A stretch of 64,000 nucleotides of DNA from assembly GCA_033239525.1 (NCBI GenBank), contig BSYO01000026.1, forward strand, positions 4,774,001 through 4,838,000. Reading direction: 5' to 3'. The position numbers and the translations under genes are program-made. Numbering within the stretch: position 1 is the first letter of the stretch; every line of letters starts with the position of its first letter. The notes beneath the pieces are model-generated. The model saw only the letters and a program-made list of their open reading frames with translations. It made no database searches and had not been told where the DNA came from. The stretch comes from Nepenthes gracilis. Its lineage: Eukaryota; Streptophyta; Magnoliopsida; Caryophyllales; Nepenthaceae. Positions 37,070 to 48,709 of this stretch are shown piece by piece.

Positions 37070-38050
37070 TCAATCCTCGAACAGTCGCGGATATTTCACG
37101 CGCATATCTACTTCGGTCTCCCATGTTGCATCATCCTCATCTTGATGATTCCAAACGACTTTTGTAAGTTGTATTATCTTGGAGCGTAGAATCTTGTCTC
37201 GTCGGTCTATGATCTACACTAGTTCCTCAGTACAAGATAGGTCATTCTGGATTTGTAGTTGGTCATGCACAATTATATGTGACTCATCATGTATATATTT
37301 TCTTGACATTGATACGTAAAACACGTCGTGCATCCCTGCTATAGACGGTGGTCGAGTTAGTTGGTAGGCTACCTCACCAACCCACTCCAAAATCTCGAAT
37401 GGCCCAATGAACCTGGGGTTCATCTTACCTCATCTTCTGAATCTTATAATGCCTTCAGTAAGCGATACCTTGAGAAATACAGCATCACCAACATCAAAGC
37501 TTAAGTCTTTGCATCTCTTATCAGTGTAGCTCTTCTATCGATTCTGAGTTGTTCGCATCCATTCTTGGATCAAATGGACTTTCTCAATGGTTTCTTGTAT
37601 GAGGTCGGGTCCTAAAATTCGGCGATCTCTTACTTCCTCCCAACTTACTGGCGAACGACACTTTCTCCCATAAAGCGCTTCGAATGTGCCATTCCGATAC
37701 TAGCATAAAAGCTATTGTTGTACGCAAATTTTTCCAATGAGAGAAATGTATCCTAGTTACCTCCTATTTCTAGGATCGAGCTCCTAAGCATGTCCTCTAA
37801 CATCTAAATGGTTCGCTCCAATTAGCCATCAGTCTTAGGATGAAATGCCATACTGAACTTCAACCTCATCCCCAATTCTCGATGCAAGCCCTTCTAGAAA
37901 TGCAAGACAAACCTCGGGTCTCGATCTGAAATGATATTTGCTGGTACACCATGTAATCTTACAATCTTGTCAATGTACAGTTTGGCTAATCTATCGAGTG
38001 AGTACGTCAGTTTCATGGCTACAGGTACTGCTAGACCCTTGGTCGCTTAT
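37070..38050 (-). pseudogene. Element F integrase and chromodomain-like tail (remnant)
   Basis: Minus strand, from high to low coordinates: a core segment around 37895-37955 with ISDRDPRFVLHF (second catalytic aspartate), then GDAVFLKVS, the GPF/Y module GPFEILEWVGEVAYQL and HDVFYVSMSRKYIHD (37214-37423). After a stop come TKVVWNHQDEDDATWE and VKYPRLFED, ending at 37070. Upstream domains are gone. Sequence 38050-38690 is leader or unrecognisable gag. Confidence 0.8.
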
Positions 38051-38691
38051 ACAGTGAAGAAAAAAAAACAAATGCGATGAACTGATACTGAAATCTTTAG
38101 AGATGACCTCCGGTGGTCCTCTTCTCTTAAGCATCTGAATAATAGAAATTCACAAGTTCACTGTTGAGGTCGTGAGTAGGCTACTAACAACTTGTGCTAT
38201 GGGTTAAGAGCCACTAGTCGTATTGCCCTTAGAACTTCAAGAATTTTCGTCTGCATGTTTTCATGAGTTCCACCAAAAAGAATCGTCCATTCTCATATTT
38301 CATCACTTCAATAGTATGCAAAAGAAGGTTCATAATGTAACCTATTCTAATATTTTGCCTACCCATTCCCAATTGATCTAGAATATTCTTGATCCTAAAC
38401 CCAAGATATATGATACATTTCAAGACTTAAAATTATCAATAATCTTTCAAGTCCTCAAGGATGTGCAAGATTTTCCTCGGCCTAGAATGATCACAAATAT
38501 GTTAAGTTCTTGAACCACTTAGCAAGTCACAACATCAAAATACCAAGCCTTGCAAGTTCTCTAAAATACATACCATTCTCTACTCCAACTTGATTTATTA
38601 GAATTACATCTAAATCTGCAAATCTCATCGCCTAATATCCTTAAACATTATCAACTTAAAAATTTTCAAGTATTCACATAGAACCTTAATT

Positions 38692-38702
38692 CTCTGATAC
38701 CA
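38692..38702 (-). other. Primer binding site of element F
   Basis: CTCTGATACCA on the plus strand, complement of TGGTATCAGAG, six bases from the LTR end at 38709. Confidence 0.8.
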
Positions 38703-38708
38703 TTAAGT

Positions 38709-41465
38709 TGTAACAATCCGAGCTTGAGTTCCTGAATCCGACCTGAACCATCCAAGTAAAATCTCAAATTATCTGAAATCATCAATTATACGTCATCAAA
38801 TAAAGCATCAAACAATTTAAATGAACTCAATATCATCACATCATAATCATCTAAAACACGATCAATGGCCATCATAAATGTATCATTAAGTAAATATTCA
38901 TAATAGTAATAAATAACTTCAATAAATGATATAGATATCCAAAATATCAATCCCCATAAAAATAATCTAATAAAAGTCGAATAATAACTGAGCCAACAGC
39001 AAAGAAATCTTAGATCTCTATCCTCGAAGCCTTAATCTTTGAAATCACCTATGCCTGGTGTCTACACAGTAATGCTATCTCTTTTATCCTGATATCAACC
39101 TACCTACTCTGGAGCCAATAAAATACAAGAGTTAGTTGAATGCCCAGCAGGTAAAAATAAACAATAGAGGAGTACGATTAAGCATCCCAGATGATAAAAT
39201 AATGAAAAAAATTAATAATAGTAGGTAACATATCAACCACTATCCGAGACTCAATAACATGTTGTGATCACGATCTGAAAGCCATATGAACAATTGGATA
39301 TCAAGAAGGCAACATGGATTCCACTGAATCCGATCATCAGCCTAATGTGAGGTCACAACTGCACGAATGATCAAAGTCTCCGTGGACCTTATTCTACCAT
39401 AGTGAACCAAATGCTGCGTATTTACGCTCACAACGGCTGAATAAGTCCCACGAGATTATTTGATATCTATGGTATCCCCACTACCCCTACAATCTTCCCA
39501 GATGCTGTACTCGTAGCATGTTTATACCATCTCCGATACCCATCGCCAATGATATCCCTTATATCATTCTTTACAATGGTTATTAGGTTATAAGTATCTC
39601 TCCTCAATATTAACGACCTCAATATCGGAAATAGAATCAGTATTGGAAAAGTATATGCTATTTCAAGGTCTCACGAACTCCCATTCATCTGGTTACCATA
39701 GAGTCTTCATATACTCTCATTTACTTATCCATAAAGTCACAATAAAACGTACGCACGCCAACAAAGTTAACGTAAAGAATAATTTATCAGAATTCATCAA
39801 TGAGATACAGAAATAATCACTTCACTGGCTATTATTATTTCAAGCATACCGAACTCACATGCATAGATTTAAGTAAACATACTCTACCATCAATATATAT
39901 CAATAAACATATACCATCCCATATATGTATGTATATAAATATATATTTACACCCGTACACACACCCACTGTGCATAGCATACACACTGCCTCACACACAC
40001 ACCCACCACGCGGATCCGGGGGGCGTCCTTCGCGGGAGAGGCGAAGGACGCCCCTTCTCCCGTTTTGGGCCGTCCGATCATGATCGGACGGCTCCTTTTT
40101 TTAAAAAAAAAAGTTTATCAAATTTAAAAAAAATATTAAAATTTATATTTTTATAATCAAAAACAGAAAAAAATATTTTAAAAAAATAATATAAAAAAAA
40201 CTTATATTTTTTTAATATAAAATAGGAGCCGTCCGATCATTCAATCGGACGGCCCCCATCGGGAGAAGGGGCGTCCTTTGCCTCTCCCGCGAAGGACCCC
40301 CCTGATTCCCCCACCACGCACCGTGCACATAGCAACACACGTACATTTCTACACACATATCTTTAGTCAATTACTCATACTCCTGGACGCACACACAACA
40401 GCCCACGCTTCTTATCCTCACACACGCACACAGCGCACACACTGTTGGCAGCACTCACACAGCCCAGCGGCACACACACTGCACCAAGCACACACACCCG
40501 AGTTGCCACTCAACTTATCACCATCTCCATCATAGGAATCGCAACCCAGAGCAAGAGGCTCTGTTCTCTCGAATGTAACCCAATTCTTACGTATAATAAG
40601 AAAAAGTCCAAACTTTCATAATTCAACAAGTAAATCATTAGTTTTTATAGCATAAATCCATCAGCTATTATGTTCCCATTTAGCCTGAGTCCCTGAAATA
40701 ATTTCATCTCCATCGTCTAGAGCCAAGGCTCTGTTTTTCCCCCAAATTTCGATTTACCAGAGTAAGCCCCCATTTCCACATAATCGAGACATGGAACGAT
40801 TTGCTTGCAACAAAAGGGAGATTTGCTTGCAAAGTAACAGGGTCTAACTCTTCTTGCCATTGTCGGGTCGCTGCACCAAATGGAAATCAGAAACAGAGCA
40901 CGGTGATCTGTTTCCACGACCGTGCTGAATCCCGAAAATTAGGTGGGTGTAACAAGTAAAATCGATGCTTTAGAACTACATTAGGCATATTACTAACTCC
41001 CAATTCATCCTCATGCCCAAGAGGTCGGTTGTTTTCTCACATGATCGTGGCCGTGCGTTCGGATTCCCAATTGGTAACCCTTGATTCTCACCAGTTTTTC
41101 CCCGAATCAGAACATGAAATCAAAGATTCGGCATTAACAAGAATGAAGGAAGAGTTTATTTTTCAAGGTAGAAATTTTACTTGCCTCAAATTCCCTCTTC
41201 ACTCTCCGACGTTGGTAGTTGCAATTGCAGAGCAGCCTTCCCTCTTCTGTTCATCCTCCCCCTTCCTTAACCCTACTGCCACTTATATAATGAGAAGAAC
41301 CGGTTATCCTGCCGCTACCCATATGTGCCTTCCTCTTTCCTTTCCCTTCCTCCCTTTCCTTCTTCCCCTTCTTTTCTTTTCCTTTCCTCTCTTATTTTCC
41401 TTTCTTCTCTTTTCCATTTCTTTTTTTTTCCATCTTTTCCCTTTTTCTTTCCTTTCCTCTTTTCG

Positions 41466-41507
<42 letters not shown>

Positions 41508-41739
41508 TTCAGTCAACACGTTAGCTCACATTCTAATTTAGTCAGCTTGGTTCATAATTTAATTCACTAATTAATCTAAATTTAATTTAATGGCCTAATG
41601 TTTATTCCTAAACCCATTGATCCAAATACTTTAACTTATTGGGTCCACATATCAGTCCAATTATACAAATTTTAATCTAAAGGTGATTAAGAATGATTAA
41701 ATAATTATCAAAATTATATAAAATATTCATGGCATTACA
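38709..41739 (-). repeat. F 5' LTR (element sense), carrying a MITE
   Basis: TGTAACAATCC...GGCATTACA on the plus strand. Interrupted at 40012-40309 by a Mutator-like MITE. (ATT)n at 41466-41506 is longer than its partner at 36748-36775. Confidence 0.87.
40012..40309. mobile_element. Mutator-like MITE, 298 bp
   Basis: The ends are inverted repeats: GGATCCGGGGGGCGTCCTTC on the left; the right end read on the minus strand is GGAATCAGGGGGGTCCTTCG. The inverted similarity extends roughly 80-90 bp. A perfect 10-bp direct repeat CCCACCACGC flanks it (40002-40011 and 40310-40319), while the other F LTR has that sequence once (35550-35559). A 9-11-bp duplication with long GC-rich ends around an AT-rich core fits Mutator-superfamily MITEs. 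No coding capacity. It inserted after F did. Confidence 0.92.
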
Positions 41740-42480
41740 CGAGAGGTTCCATAGAGGGAAGCTGTGCTATAAGCATTTAAGAGTCTACTTCAATTGCGAC
41801 AAGTCTGACTATATGATTAAAAATTGCCCCATTCCTAAGATGCCAGTGGAGAAGAAGCCAGTTGTTCTAAGGAAGGCCTTTGCAGTCATAGCCCGAGTTG
41901 TAGAGGCATCACTGAATGTGGTAGAAGGTACTATCACTATCTTTAATACTTCTACACATGTTCTTCTAGAGTAGGGATCGACCCATTCCTTTGTGTCTCT
42001 AAGATTTGCAAGTAAATTATTGTCCCTTCTAAGAATTTTGAATCATATTTTGGTTATTTTTATACCCTCGGGATCGTCTGTGGTTACGGATATCATGTAT
42101 CGGAGGTGTGAAGTCTGGATTAATGAGTTACAATTGGTGCTGGATTTGATTTTGTTGGAGATGTATGACTTTGATGTGATGCTAGACATGGATTGGTTGG
42201 CGAGTTATTATACCAGTGTCAATTATTTTCATATGCAAGTTCACTTTGCCATTCCAGGATGTGAACCGTTCTATTTCCAAGGTATGGTACGGAAGGAACC
42301 ACTTTGTTTCATTTCGGCTTTGCATGCTCGTCATTTGATGGATTCCAACTGCCAAACCTATCTAGCTTATGCCTGCACGGTTGGAAGTCATAGTGTGTCG
42401 GTTAATGATATCCTGGTGGTTAGTGAGTTTAAAGACACATTTTCCAAAAAATTGTCTTGGTTGCCACCCAATCGGGGAGA
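41740..42480 (+). pseudogene. Element E gag end and protease (broken)
   Basis: Continues gag after F. The zinc knuckle (41786-41827) reads YFNCDKSDYMIKNC. The first cysteine and the histidine of the C-C-H-C pattern are both tyrosine, so zinc binding should be lost. In the protease active site the aspartate position is followed by a stop (LE, stop, GSTHSFVS). The core end (MLDMDWLASYY) and linker (FYFQGMVRKEPLCFISALHA) are recognisable. Confidence 0.82.
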
Positions 42481-43810
42481 TTGAATTTGAGATTGGGATT
42501 GTTCCTGGTTTGGCACCAATCTCGAAAGCACTGTATAGAATAGTGCTTGCCGAATTGAAGGAATTAAAATGGCAGTGTAGGAGCTTTGAGATAAGAGATT
42601 TATTCGACCGAGCGTATCTCCTTGGGGTACCTCAAAGCTATTTGTCAAGAAGAAGGATGGATCGTTGCGACTTTATATCGATTATCGGGAGTTGAACAAG
42701 ATCACCATTAAGAACAAGTATCTATTGTTGATGATTGATGACCTGTTTGATCAACTACAAGGAGCACAGATATTTTCAAATATTGACCTTTGTTCGAGAT
42801 ATCACCAGTTGAGAATCAAGGAGGACATAGCAAAGATGGCCTTTTGAACGAGGTATGGGCATTATGAATTTCTAGTTACACCTTTTGGGTTATCAAATGC
42901 CCCCGCTACTTTTATAGACTTAATGAATCTGATGTTTTGGCCTTGTTTGGATAAATTTATTGTTGTGTTCATTGATGATATATTGATTTATTTGAAAAGC
43001 TATGATGAGCACGTTATGCATTTGAGGATTGCGCTTTAGATGCTTAAGGAGGAGAAGTTGTATGCCAAGATGAAGAAATGTGAATTTTGGCTTGAGGATG
43101 TTGTATTTTTGGGTCATATTATATTGAAGGGAGGCATTTCTATTGACCCAAAAAAGATTGAAGCTGTAGTTAATTGGAGCCGACCTTCATCTGTGACCGA
43201 GATCCGGAGTTTCCTTGGGATGGCGTGTTATTATTGGAGGTTTGTCAAAAATTTCTCTAGAATTTTCATACCACTGACCCGATTAACAAGGATAGACATT
43301 AAGTTTATTTGGACGGAAGAATGTGAGTAAAGTTTCCAAGAGTTAAAGGACCGATTAACATCTGCTCTGATCCTGATGATTCCGAAAGGATCCGGTGGAT
43401 TTGAAATTTATTGTGATGCAAGAAAGATGAATTTGGGCTGTGTTCTAATGTAGCATGGAAAAGTGATAACCTATGGATCGAGACAGCCAAAAAGTCACGA
43501 GAAGAACTACCTAACGCATGATTTGGAGCTAGTGGCGGTAATTTTTGCTTTAAAGATTTGGAGGCATTATTTATATCGTGAAAAATTCTTAGTGTATTTG
43601 GACCATACGAGCCTCAAGTATCTATTTTCTCAGAAAGAGTTGAATATGAGGTAGAGGAGATGGATGGACTGTCTAAAAGACTTTGATTGCGAAATCCATT
43701 ATCAACCGAGCAAGGGCAATGTTGTAGCGGATGCTTTGAACAGTCAAATGAGTTACGTGGCTCATTTGAGGATTAAGGAGATAGAGATGTTGGAAAGCTT
43801 GAAGTAATGT
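42480..43810 (+). pseudogene. Element E reverse transcriptase-RNase H (broken)
   Basis: [16 protein letters not shown] (the block missing from A is present here), [20 protein letters not shown], a stop before [14 protein letters not shown], then [12 protein letters not shown] with the F-I-D-D box. Thumb: TEIRSFLGMACYYWRF. RNase [25 protein letters not shown] and NVVADALN. Stops at about 42845, 43037, 43328, 43453 and 43652 in the main frame. Confidence 0.9.
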
Positions 43811-43879
43811 GATATCCGGAGATATGTCCAAGGAAATTGGATGATTTTATCATACTTTTGAATCCAGTCAGAGATATTG

Positions 43880-45290
43880 ACGCAGATTAAAGAAGATCAA
43901 ATGAGTGATCTATTCTTAGCTGACATTGCTGGAAATTTGAACTAAGGCTCTACAGTTGATTTTAATGTCTTAACCGATAGAGTCTTGAGGTTTTGGGAAC
44001 GAATTTGTGTGCCTAATGTCAAAGAATTGAAAGAAGAAATCATGAAAGAAACTCACCGATCCAGGTAAATAATCCACCCGAGAATTAATAAGATGTATCT
44101 GGAGCTAAAAAAAATATTTTGGTGGAGACATATGAAAAGGAAAATTGTGGCCTTTGTGGGGAAATGTTTGATTTGCTAGTAGTTGACGACCGAACGTAAA
44201 AAGTCATCCGACTTTTTGCAACCATTGCCTATTCCTAATTGGAAATGGCAAGACGTATCTATGGATTTCGTGTCGGGATTGCCGAGAACACATAGGAATC
44301 ATGATGTCATTTGGGTGATTGTTGATCAGCTCACAAAATCAGTGCATTTCCTAACCATCTGAATGACTTATATGAGGGACCGATTAGCTCGGATGTATAT
44401 TAATAAAATAGTAAGATTGCATGGAGTTCTGGTGACTATCGTATCAGATTAAGACCTGAGGTTTATCTCAAAATTTTGGGAGAGTTTGCACCGCGAATTG
44501 GAGATGGATCTAAAGTTCAGTATAGCTTATCACCTGCAAATGGATGGGCAATCCGAGTGAACCATTCAGATTTTAAAGGATATGTATGAGCCGTGGTGAT
44601 GGAGCTAAAAGGCAATTGAATGATCATTTAGCATTGGCGGAGTTCACGTATAATAATAGTTACCAAGCAAGTATTGAGATAGCTCTCTTTGAAGTGCTGT
44701 ATGGAAAAAAGTGTCGTTCACCGATTCATTGGGAGGAGATGGGTGATAGATGGTTTGTGAGGTCGGAGATCATTAACGAGACGTCCGATAAAATTAAATT
44801 GATCCATGAGAAACTAAAAGTAGCCCAAAGCCGACAGAAGTGTTATGCCGATTGGAACTAAAATTTGAAGTCGGAGATTTTATCTTCTTGAAAGTATCAC
44901 TGTCAAAGGGCGTATCCAGATTTGGAGTCAGTGGAAAGTTGAAACCGAGGTTTATTGGCCCATTTGAGATTTTGGAGAAAGTGGGAGAGGTGGCCTATCG
45001 ATTGGCCTTGCCACCGATTTTAGGAGAGGTACATAATGTGTTCCATATGTTAATACTCCGAAAGTATGTTTATGATCCTACCATATTATTGATTACGAGT
45101 CTATATTGATCGGCGAGGATTTGTCATATGTTGAGGAGCTTGTCTAGATTTTGGGTCGTAGGAATTAGGTGCTTCGAACGAAAATGATTCTCTTAGTCAA
45201 AGTCTTATGGAGGAACTATACCCTGGAGGAGGCCACTTGAGAGCTCGAGGACGAGATTTGAAACAAGTATTCCCATCTATTGTCTTGATT
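43880..45290 (+). pseudogene. Element E integrase and chromodomain-like tail (broken)
   Basis: Zinc-domain remnant (HRSR, stop, IIHPRINKMY; CLIC followed by two stops). The core has WVIVDQLTKSVHFL, then TIVSD, stop, DLRF, where a stop sits beside the second catalytic aspartate; the third motif is QSE, stop, TIQ. GPFEILEKVGEVAYRLALPP is near 44955-45015. The chromodomain-like end has LSYVEEL, VKVLWRNYT and LEEAT and ends near 45288. Many stops; certainly inactive. Confidence 0.88.
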
Positions 45291-45345
45291 AGGTACGTAA
45301 CCGTTTTAAAATTTTGAGGACGAAATTTTATTAGTAAGGAACGAT

Positions 45346-47246
45346 TGTAAGATTCGAGTTTTTAAATTCCGTGAAATCATGATTACTAAGTTAATATAAT
45401 TGATATTAAGGACATCGGATGTGGGAATTGGGTTGAATGGTCCAAAAATTGACTCTAGCAACTTGACATGGTGTAGGCTTGTGGTACACCGGACCCGCGC
45501 CCATTTCGCGTTCGAGCGGATATTCCAGAATGGTCGTGCCCGATGAGTGCCTGAGGCACGATCTAGTGCGGATTCTAGTATAACTGTTCCTGAGCAGCGC
45601 TAGAGCAACGGAGTGGTTATAAGGCGCCATTTGCTCCTTTTCCGCCATTTTTGCACCATTTTGAGAAGGAGGAGAGAGAAAGACAAAGGGGAAGAGAAGA
45701 GAGAGAAGGTGAAGGAGAGGTGCTGAGAGCTTGAATCTGGACAATCTGAATAAGAAAACTAGTAGATCGAGTAAATGTAAGTGCACTGTAAGCTTCCTTT
45801 TTTGGTTATTGTTTATTCTCGTTTATTTTGAGTATTATTATTCTAATACTCATCCTAATTGGAATTTTAAAGTAAAAATATGAAAAATATGCATATTTGT
45901 TGTTTCTCCATGTTTTTATAGCAATATTTATCGAAAACCATCGTTTATTTGCTTGTATGTTAAATATGCATATTATAGAAATTTTCTCTCCGTGTTTAGA
46001 GGCTAGAAATCTTATTTCTATTTGGTAGTGCTTTAAGTTTATGAGTTTCAAATTTGTCCCATGTCATTTATGCTTGCTCAAAATGTAGTGCATTTTTTAT
46101 TTTATATAGCATGTTCCTTTTTATTATTTGAAAATTTTATTTTATCTCCATTATTGATAAACTTTTATGATTAAGAAATGGCCATGGTAAAAATGTGCAA
46201 GCTTTATGAAAAAAGATTATGGAGAGATATTCTGCAATTAAGTTAATAACCTATGAAATGTTCTCTAGAAGGATAAGAACCACAGATGTATGGATTTAAG
46301 AGTATAATTTTCTAAGGAATTAAGAAGTTAAGAAATTGGACCAAGAAATGTTCATCAGATAATATATTTTGGCATGTCATAATATATTATAGTAGAATAT
46401 CGTTGTCTGCAAAGGATTGCTTTGCCGCTAAAGCCCCGTCTATTGGGTTATATGTAGATGGCTCGCCTCTGGGTCTTGAATAGGAAGAGAAGGCTTTTGA
46501 TTGTGTAGGAGTAAATACAATTTAGGTTTCGATCGACCACTCCTTTAACTAGTAAGACCTATTGGCCCTGGTCTCCGACGAATATAAGTTTTCAACATGA
46601 TTTGATAATTAAGAAAATAGAAAGGAATTGAAGGAATTTAAATGTATCATGAAAATATTTCTTTTCTAATCATTTTCATGATCATGTATTCGACTCTATT
46701 CCTTCCGATATGTACTGTTATGTTTTAAATATAAAGTATGCATATTTCTTGTTATATATATGTTCCTTATTGAGTATTCGGCTCACTCCCATACTATTTT
46801 GGCTAATTCTTCAGATGATTAGCACGAGTTTATATCCGATGAGCAGGAATGAAGGATCAATGCCTGGTTTTAGGGCTTGAGGATGTCGTATGATGTATTT
46901 TAGACATCATCTTTTGTATTTTTGGTATAGTAGTGATTCTTTAAGGAAAAGGGTTGGAAATATGTATTATTTGTAATTAAGGAAGTAGACGCATGTTTTA
47001 GTTAAAACCCAGTATATATTGAATTATAAAATGCTTCCATAGGTTGGATGGCAATTGCAGGCATCTTCTCGAATTTAGGTCCGACAAGGTAACATGTTTC
47101 AATTGGTTGTCAGAGCCACAATGTTGTAGCATATTGTGGATCTTGTGAATATATGGATATTCATTTCAAGGAATTTTTATATTATGATTTGTATGTAGAT
47201 TGATAGACGTTAGGACAGATGATATTCTATAGTTGGGTCCGTCACA
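45346..47246 (+). repeat. E 3' LTR, 1.90 kb
   Basis: TGTAAGATTCGAG...GGGTCCGTCACA, colinear with 31221-33183. TATA-like TTATAAGG at 45617-45624, donor ATGTAAGTGC (GT at 45777-45778), hairpin 46499-46522, acceptor TAATTCTTCAG ending at 46814. Confidence 0.93.
46499..46522 (+). promoter_or_regulatory. LTR hairpin (E 3')
   Basis: Arms GATTGTGT and ATACAATT, loop AGGAGTAA; pairs with two G-T wobbles. Confidence 0.5.
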
Positions 47247-47275
47247 TTTGTTGCATGTTCCGTTTATTATACCGA

Positions 47276-47359
47276 TCATTCGATTGCTTGTCTGCATGCA
47301 TTAGTTTCAAGACCTAGACTGCCCTTAATTCGGATAAACTTTTTGGCTGATATCGACAT
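47276..47359 (-). pseudogene. Unidentified coding-like fragment, upstream part
   Basis: Minus-strand frame of 27 codons from an ATG (47357-47359) to TGA (47276-47278), containing AKKFIRIKGSLGLE and TNACRQAIE. It is in the same frame as 31053-31220 once element E and one TSD copy are ignored, although stops lie between. Not recognised as a known family. Exon, pseudogene or chance are all possible. Confidence 0.3.
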
Positions 47360-47949
47360 CAATATTTACATCCATTAACCTCGTTACAGAACCTCATGTG
47401 GCAATAAGGAGAAAACTAAACTTCAGTAAAGTGGTCCAGGGTGAAACACCATTTGGCTTTTGGTAAGATAAATGTAGAGGCATGGAGTTGGCGTTTTGGG
47501 GAAGGGGGGAGGAATAGATCTCTGTCCATTTGTTTGATTAACTACCCATAACAAGATTAATAAACAGTTTTCTTTATGTGAAAATCACTAGAACAACAAA
47601 GGTTTAGCATTTTTTGCACAGATAATATAATGATCCAAAGAAGTACAAAAATTTTATTTTTTTCATATATAACAAGAGATTCAATTATGACTAGATAATG
47701 AACGAGTTTATAACACAACAACATTTTACACAGCACAAACGAATTTATTTGTTAATTTTGCTTGATTAATTATCCTATGAAGACTCCCTTCATGAAAACC
47801 AACTGAACAACTAAAATTTATTTATATTTCTCCACTATTAATCAATCTTATTACCATTTGGTGGATAATTGAAATCCAAAATGGTTTTTTTTTTTTTTTA
47901 AAAAAGAACCTAGAACCCCAGATCACAATAACAATAAAACAAGCGAAAA

Positions 47950-47980
<31 letters not shown>

Positions 47981-48041
47981 CCAAAGAAAACAAGAAGCAA
48001 TTCATCAAAATTCAAAATGAAAAAAGATGGATAAATTACCA
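47360..48041. other. AT-rich sequence, no gene seen
   Basis: No domain or LTR end detected. Contains a poly-T/poly-A run near 47887-47905 and (AAAT)n at 47946-47980. If the minus-strand leader at 48042-48165 is real, this would be its intron. Confidence 0.4.
47946..47980. repeat. (AAAT)n microsatellite
   Basis: About eight tandem AAAT units. Confidence 0.9.
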
Positions 48042-48118
48042 GCTTCCACGGCCAAAGCGAGAGATGGTTCTCTATCGAGGATGGTAGACGAAGACCCCTA
48101 GGATTTTCTTTTCGTTAT

Positions 48119-48151
<33 letters not shown>

Positions 48152-48165
48152 ATATAGATATTGGA
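48042..48165 (-). promoter_or_regulatory. Possible minus-strand promoter and leader exon
   Basis: On the minus strand CTATATAGAG (48156-48165) is followed at once by a (GA)n tract (48119-48150), then a leader through GGGTCTTCGTCTACCATCC to GGAAGCTGGTAATT, whose GT could be a splice donor near 48041. The arrangement resembles a plant gene start and would drive transcription toward the coding-like fragment at 47276-47359. Confidence 0.3.
48119..48150. repeat. (TC)n microsatellite
   Basis: TC dinucleotides with one TA interruption, immediately beside the TATA-like sequence. Confidence 0.9.
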
Positions 48166-48709
48166 TCCGATATAAAAGAACCCACAAAGTCGACCTCAGG
48201 GTTTCAATGATTCAAGGTTAGATGTTGGAGAAATTAAGTAGTTATATACAGAAATATAATATCTATTTATAAATAGATGATGTCATATGATTTTATGTGA
48301 CTGAAATAGAGCGGGAACAGAGAGAAATTGAAATTGAAAGGCAGAGATTACGGGCTGGCATTAAAGGAACGTCAAGTCTTCTCACTTACAAAAAAAAAAA
48401 AAAAAAGAAAAGAAGAAGAAGAAGAAGAAAGAACACAAATCGAACAGCAAGCCAGGTCGTCTTCCTTGTTTGTGACTTTCATAGGCCCTATTTCTCCATT
48501 TTTATTCCCACTTTAAACCTTTACGGAAATAGAACTTTGCCTTTTCTTTTAGGCTGCTAGAAAATGGATGTTTACCATTTGTTGCTTGGGTGGATAAAAA
48601 TATAATATTTTAAAAATTATATATAATAATATAAATTTATGATAACATATAATATAAAAATATGACTCTATAAATATTTTTATTATTTTCAAATAATATA
48701 TAATATTAT
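48166..48709. other. AT-rich sequence before element D
   Basis: Contains a palindromic TATTTATAAATA (48263-48274), poly-A with (AAG)n at about 48391-48432, and an AT-rich stretch up to the D LTR. No gene seen; the short open frames over the poly-A/(AAG)n tract are low-complexity. Confidence 0.4.

Larger units (their letters stand above)
34273..41739 (-). mobile_element. Element F, minus-strand chromovirus nested in E gag
   Basis: LTRs 34273-37027 and 38709-41739 (2.76 and 3.03 kb; the second is about 2.72 kb without a MITE and its TSD). Primer-site complement at 38692-38702. The interior is only 1.68 kb and keeps integrase and its tail, so most of gag, protease, RT and RNase H is deleted. 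E gag resumes cleanly after 41739. The flanking 5-mers AGGGA and CGAGA match at three positions only, so the TSD is eroded or the ends are off by a base. Confidence 0.88.
31221..47246 (+). mobile_element. Element E, Tekay/Del-like chromovirus containing F
   Basis: LTRs 31221-33183 and 45346-47246; primer site 33186-33196; perfect TSDs TTTGT at 31216-31220 and 47247-47251. The interior (33184-45345) holds gag-pol in the usual chromovirus order but is split by element F within gag. Without F it is about 8.6 kb. Pol has many stops, including several in integrase, and the polypurine tract before the 3' LTR (AGTAAGGAACGAT) is eroded. E is older and more damaged than A. Confidence 0.93.

Noticed and set aside
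13244..38702. TGGTATCAGAG sites as tRNA gene fragments
   Set aside because: Each lies a few bases from an LTR end, so they are primer binding sites, not tRNA genes. No tRNA cloverleaf was seen in the window.
39800..40156. 118-codon frame spanning CA-rich LTR and MITE
   Set aside because: It crosses the MITE insertion boundary and ends in its AT-rich core; a by-product.
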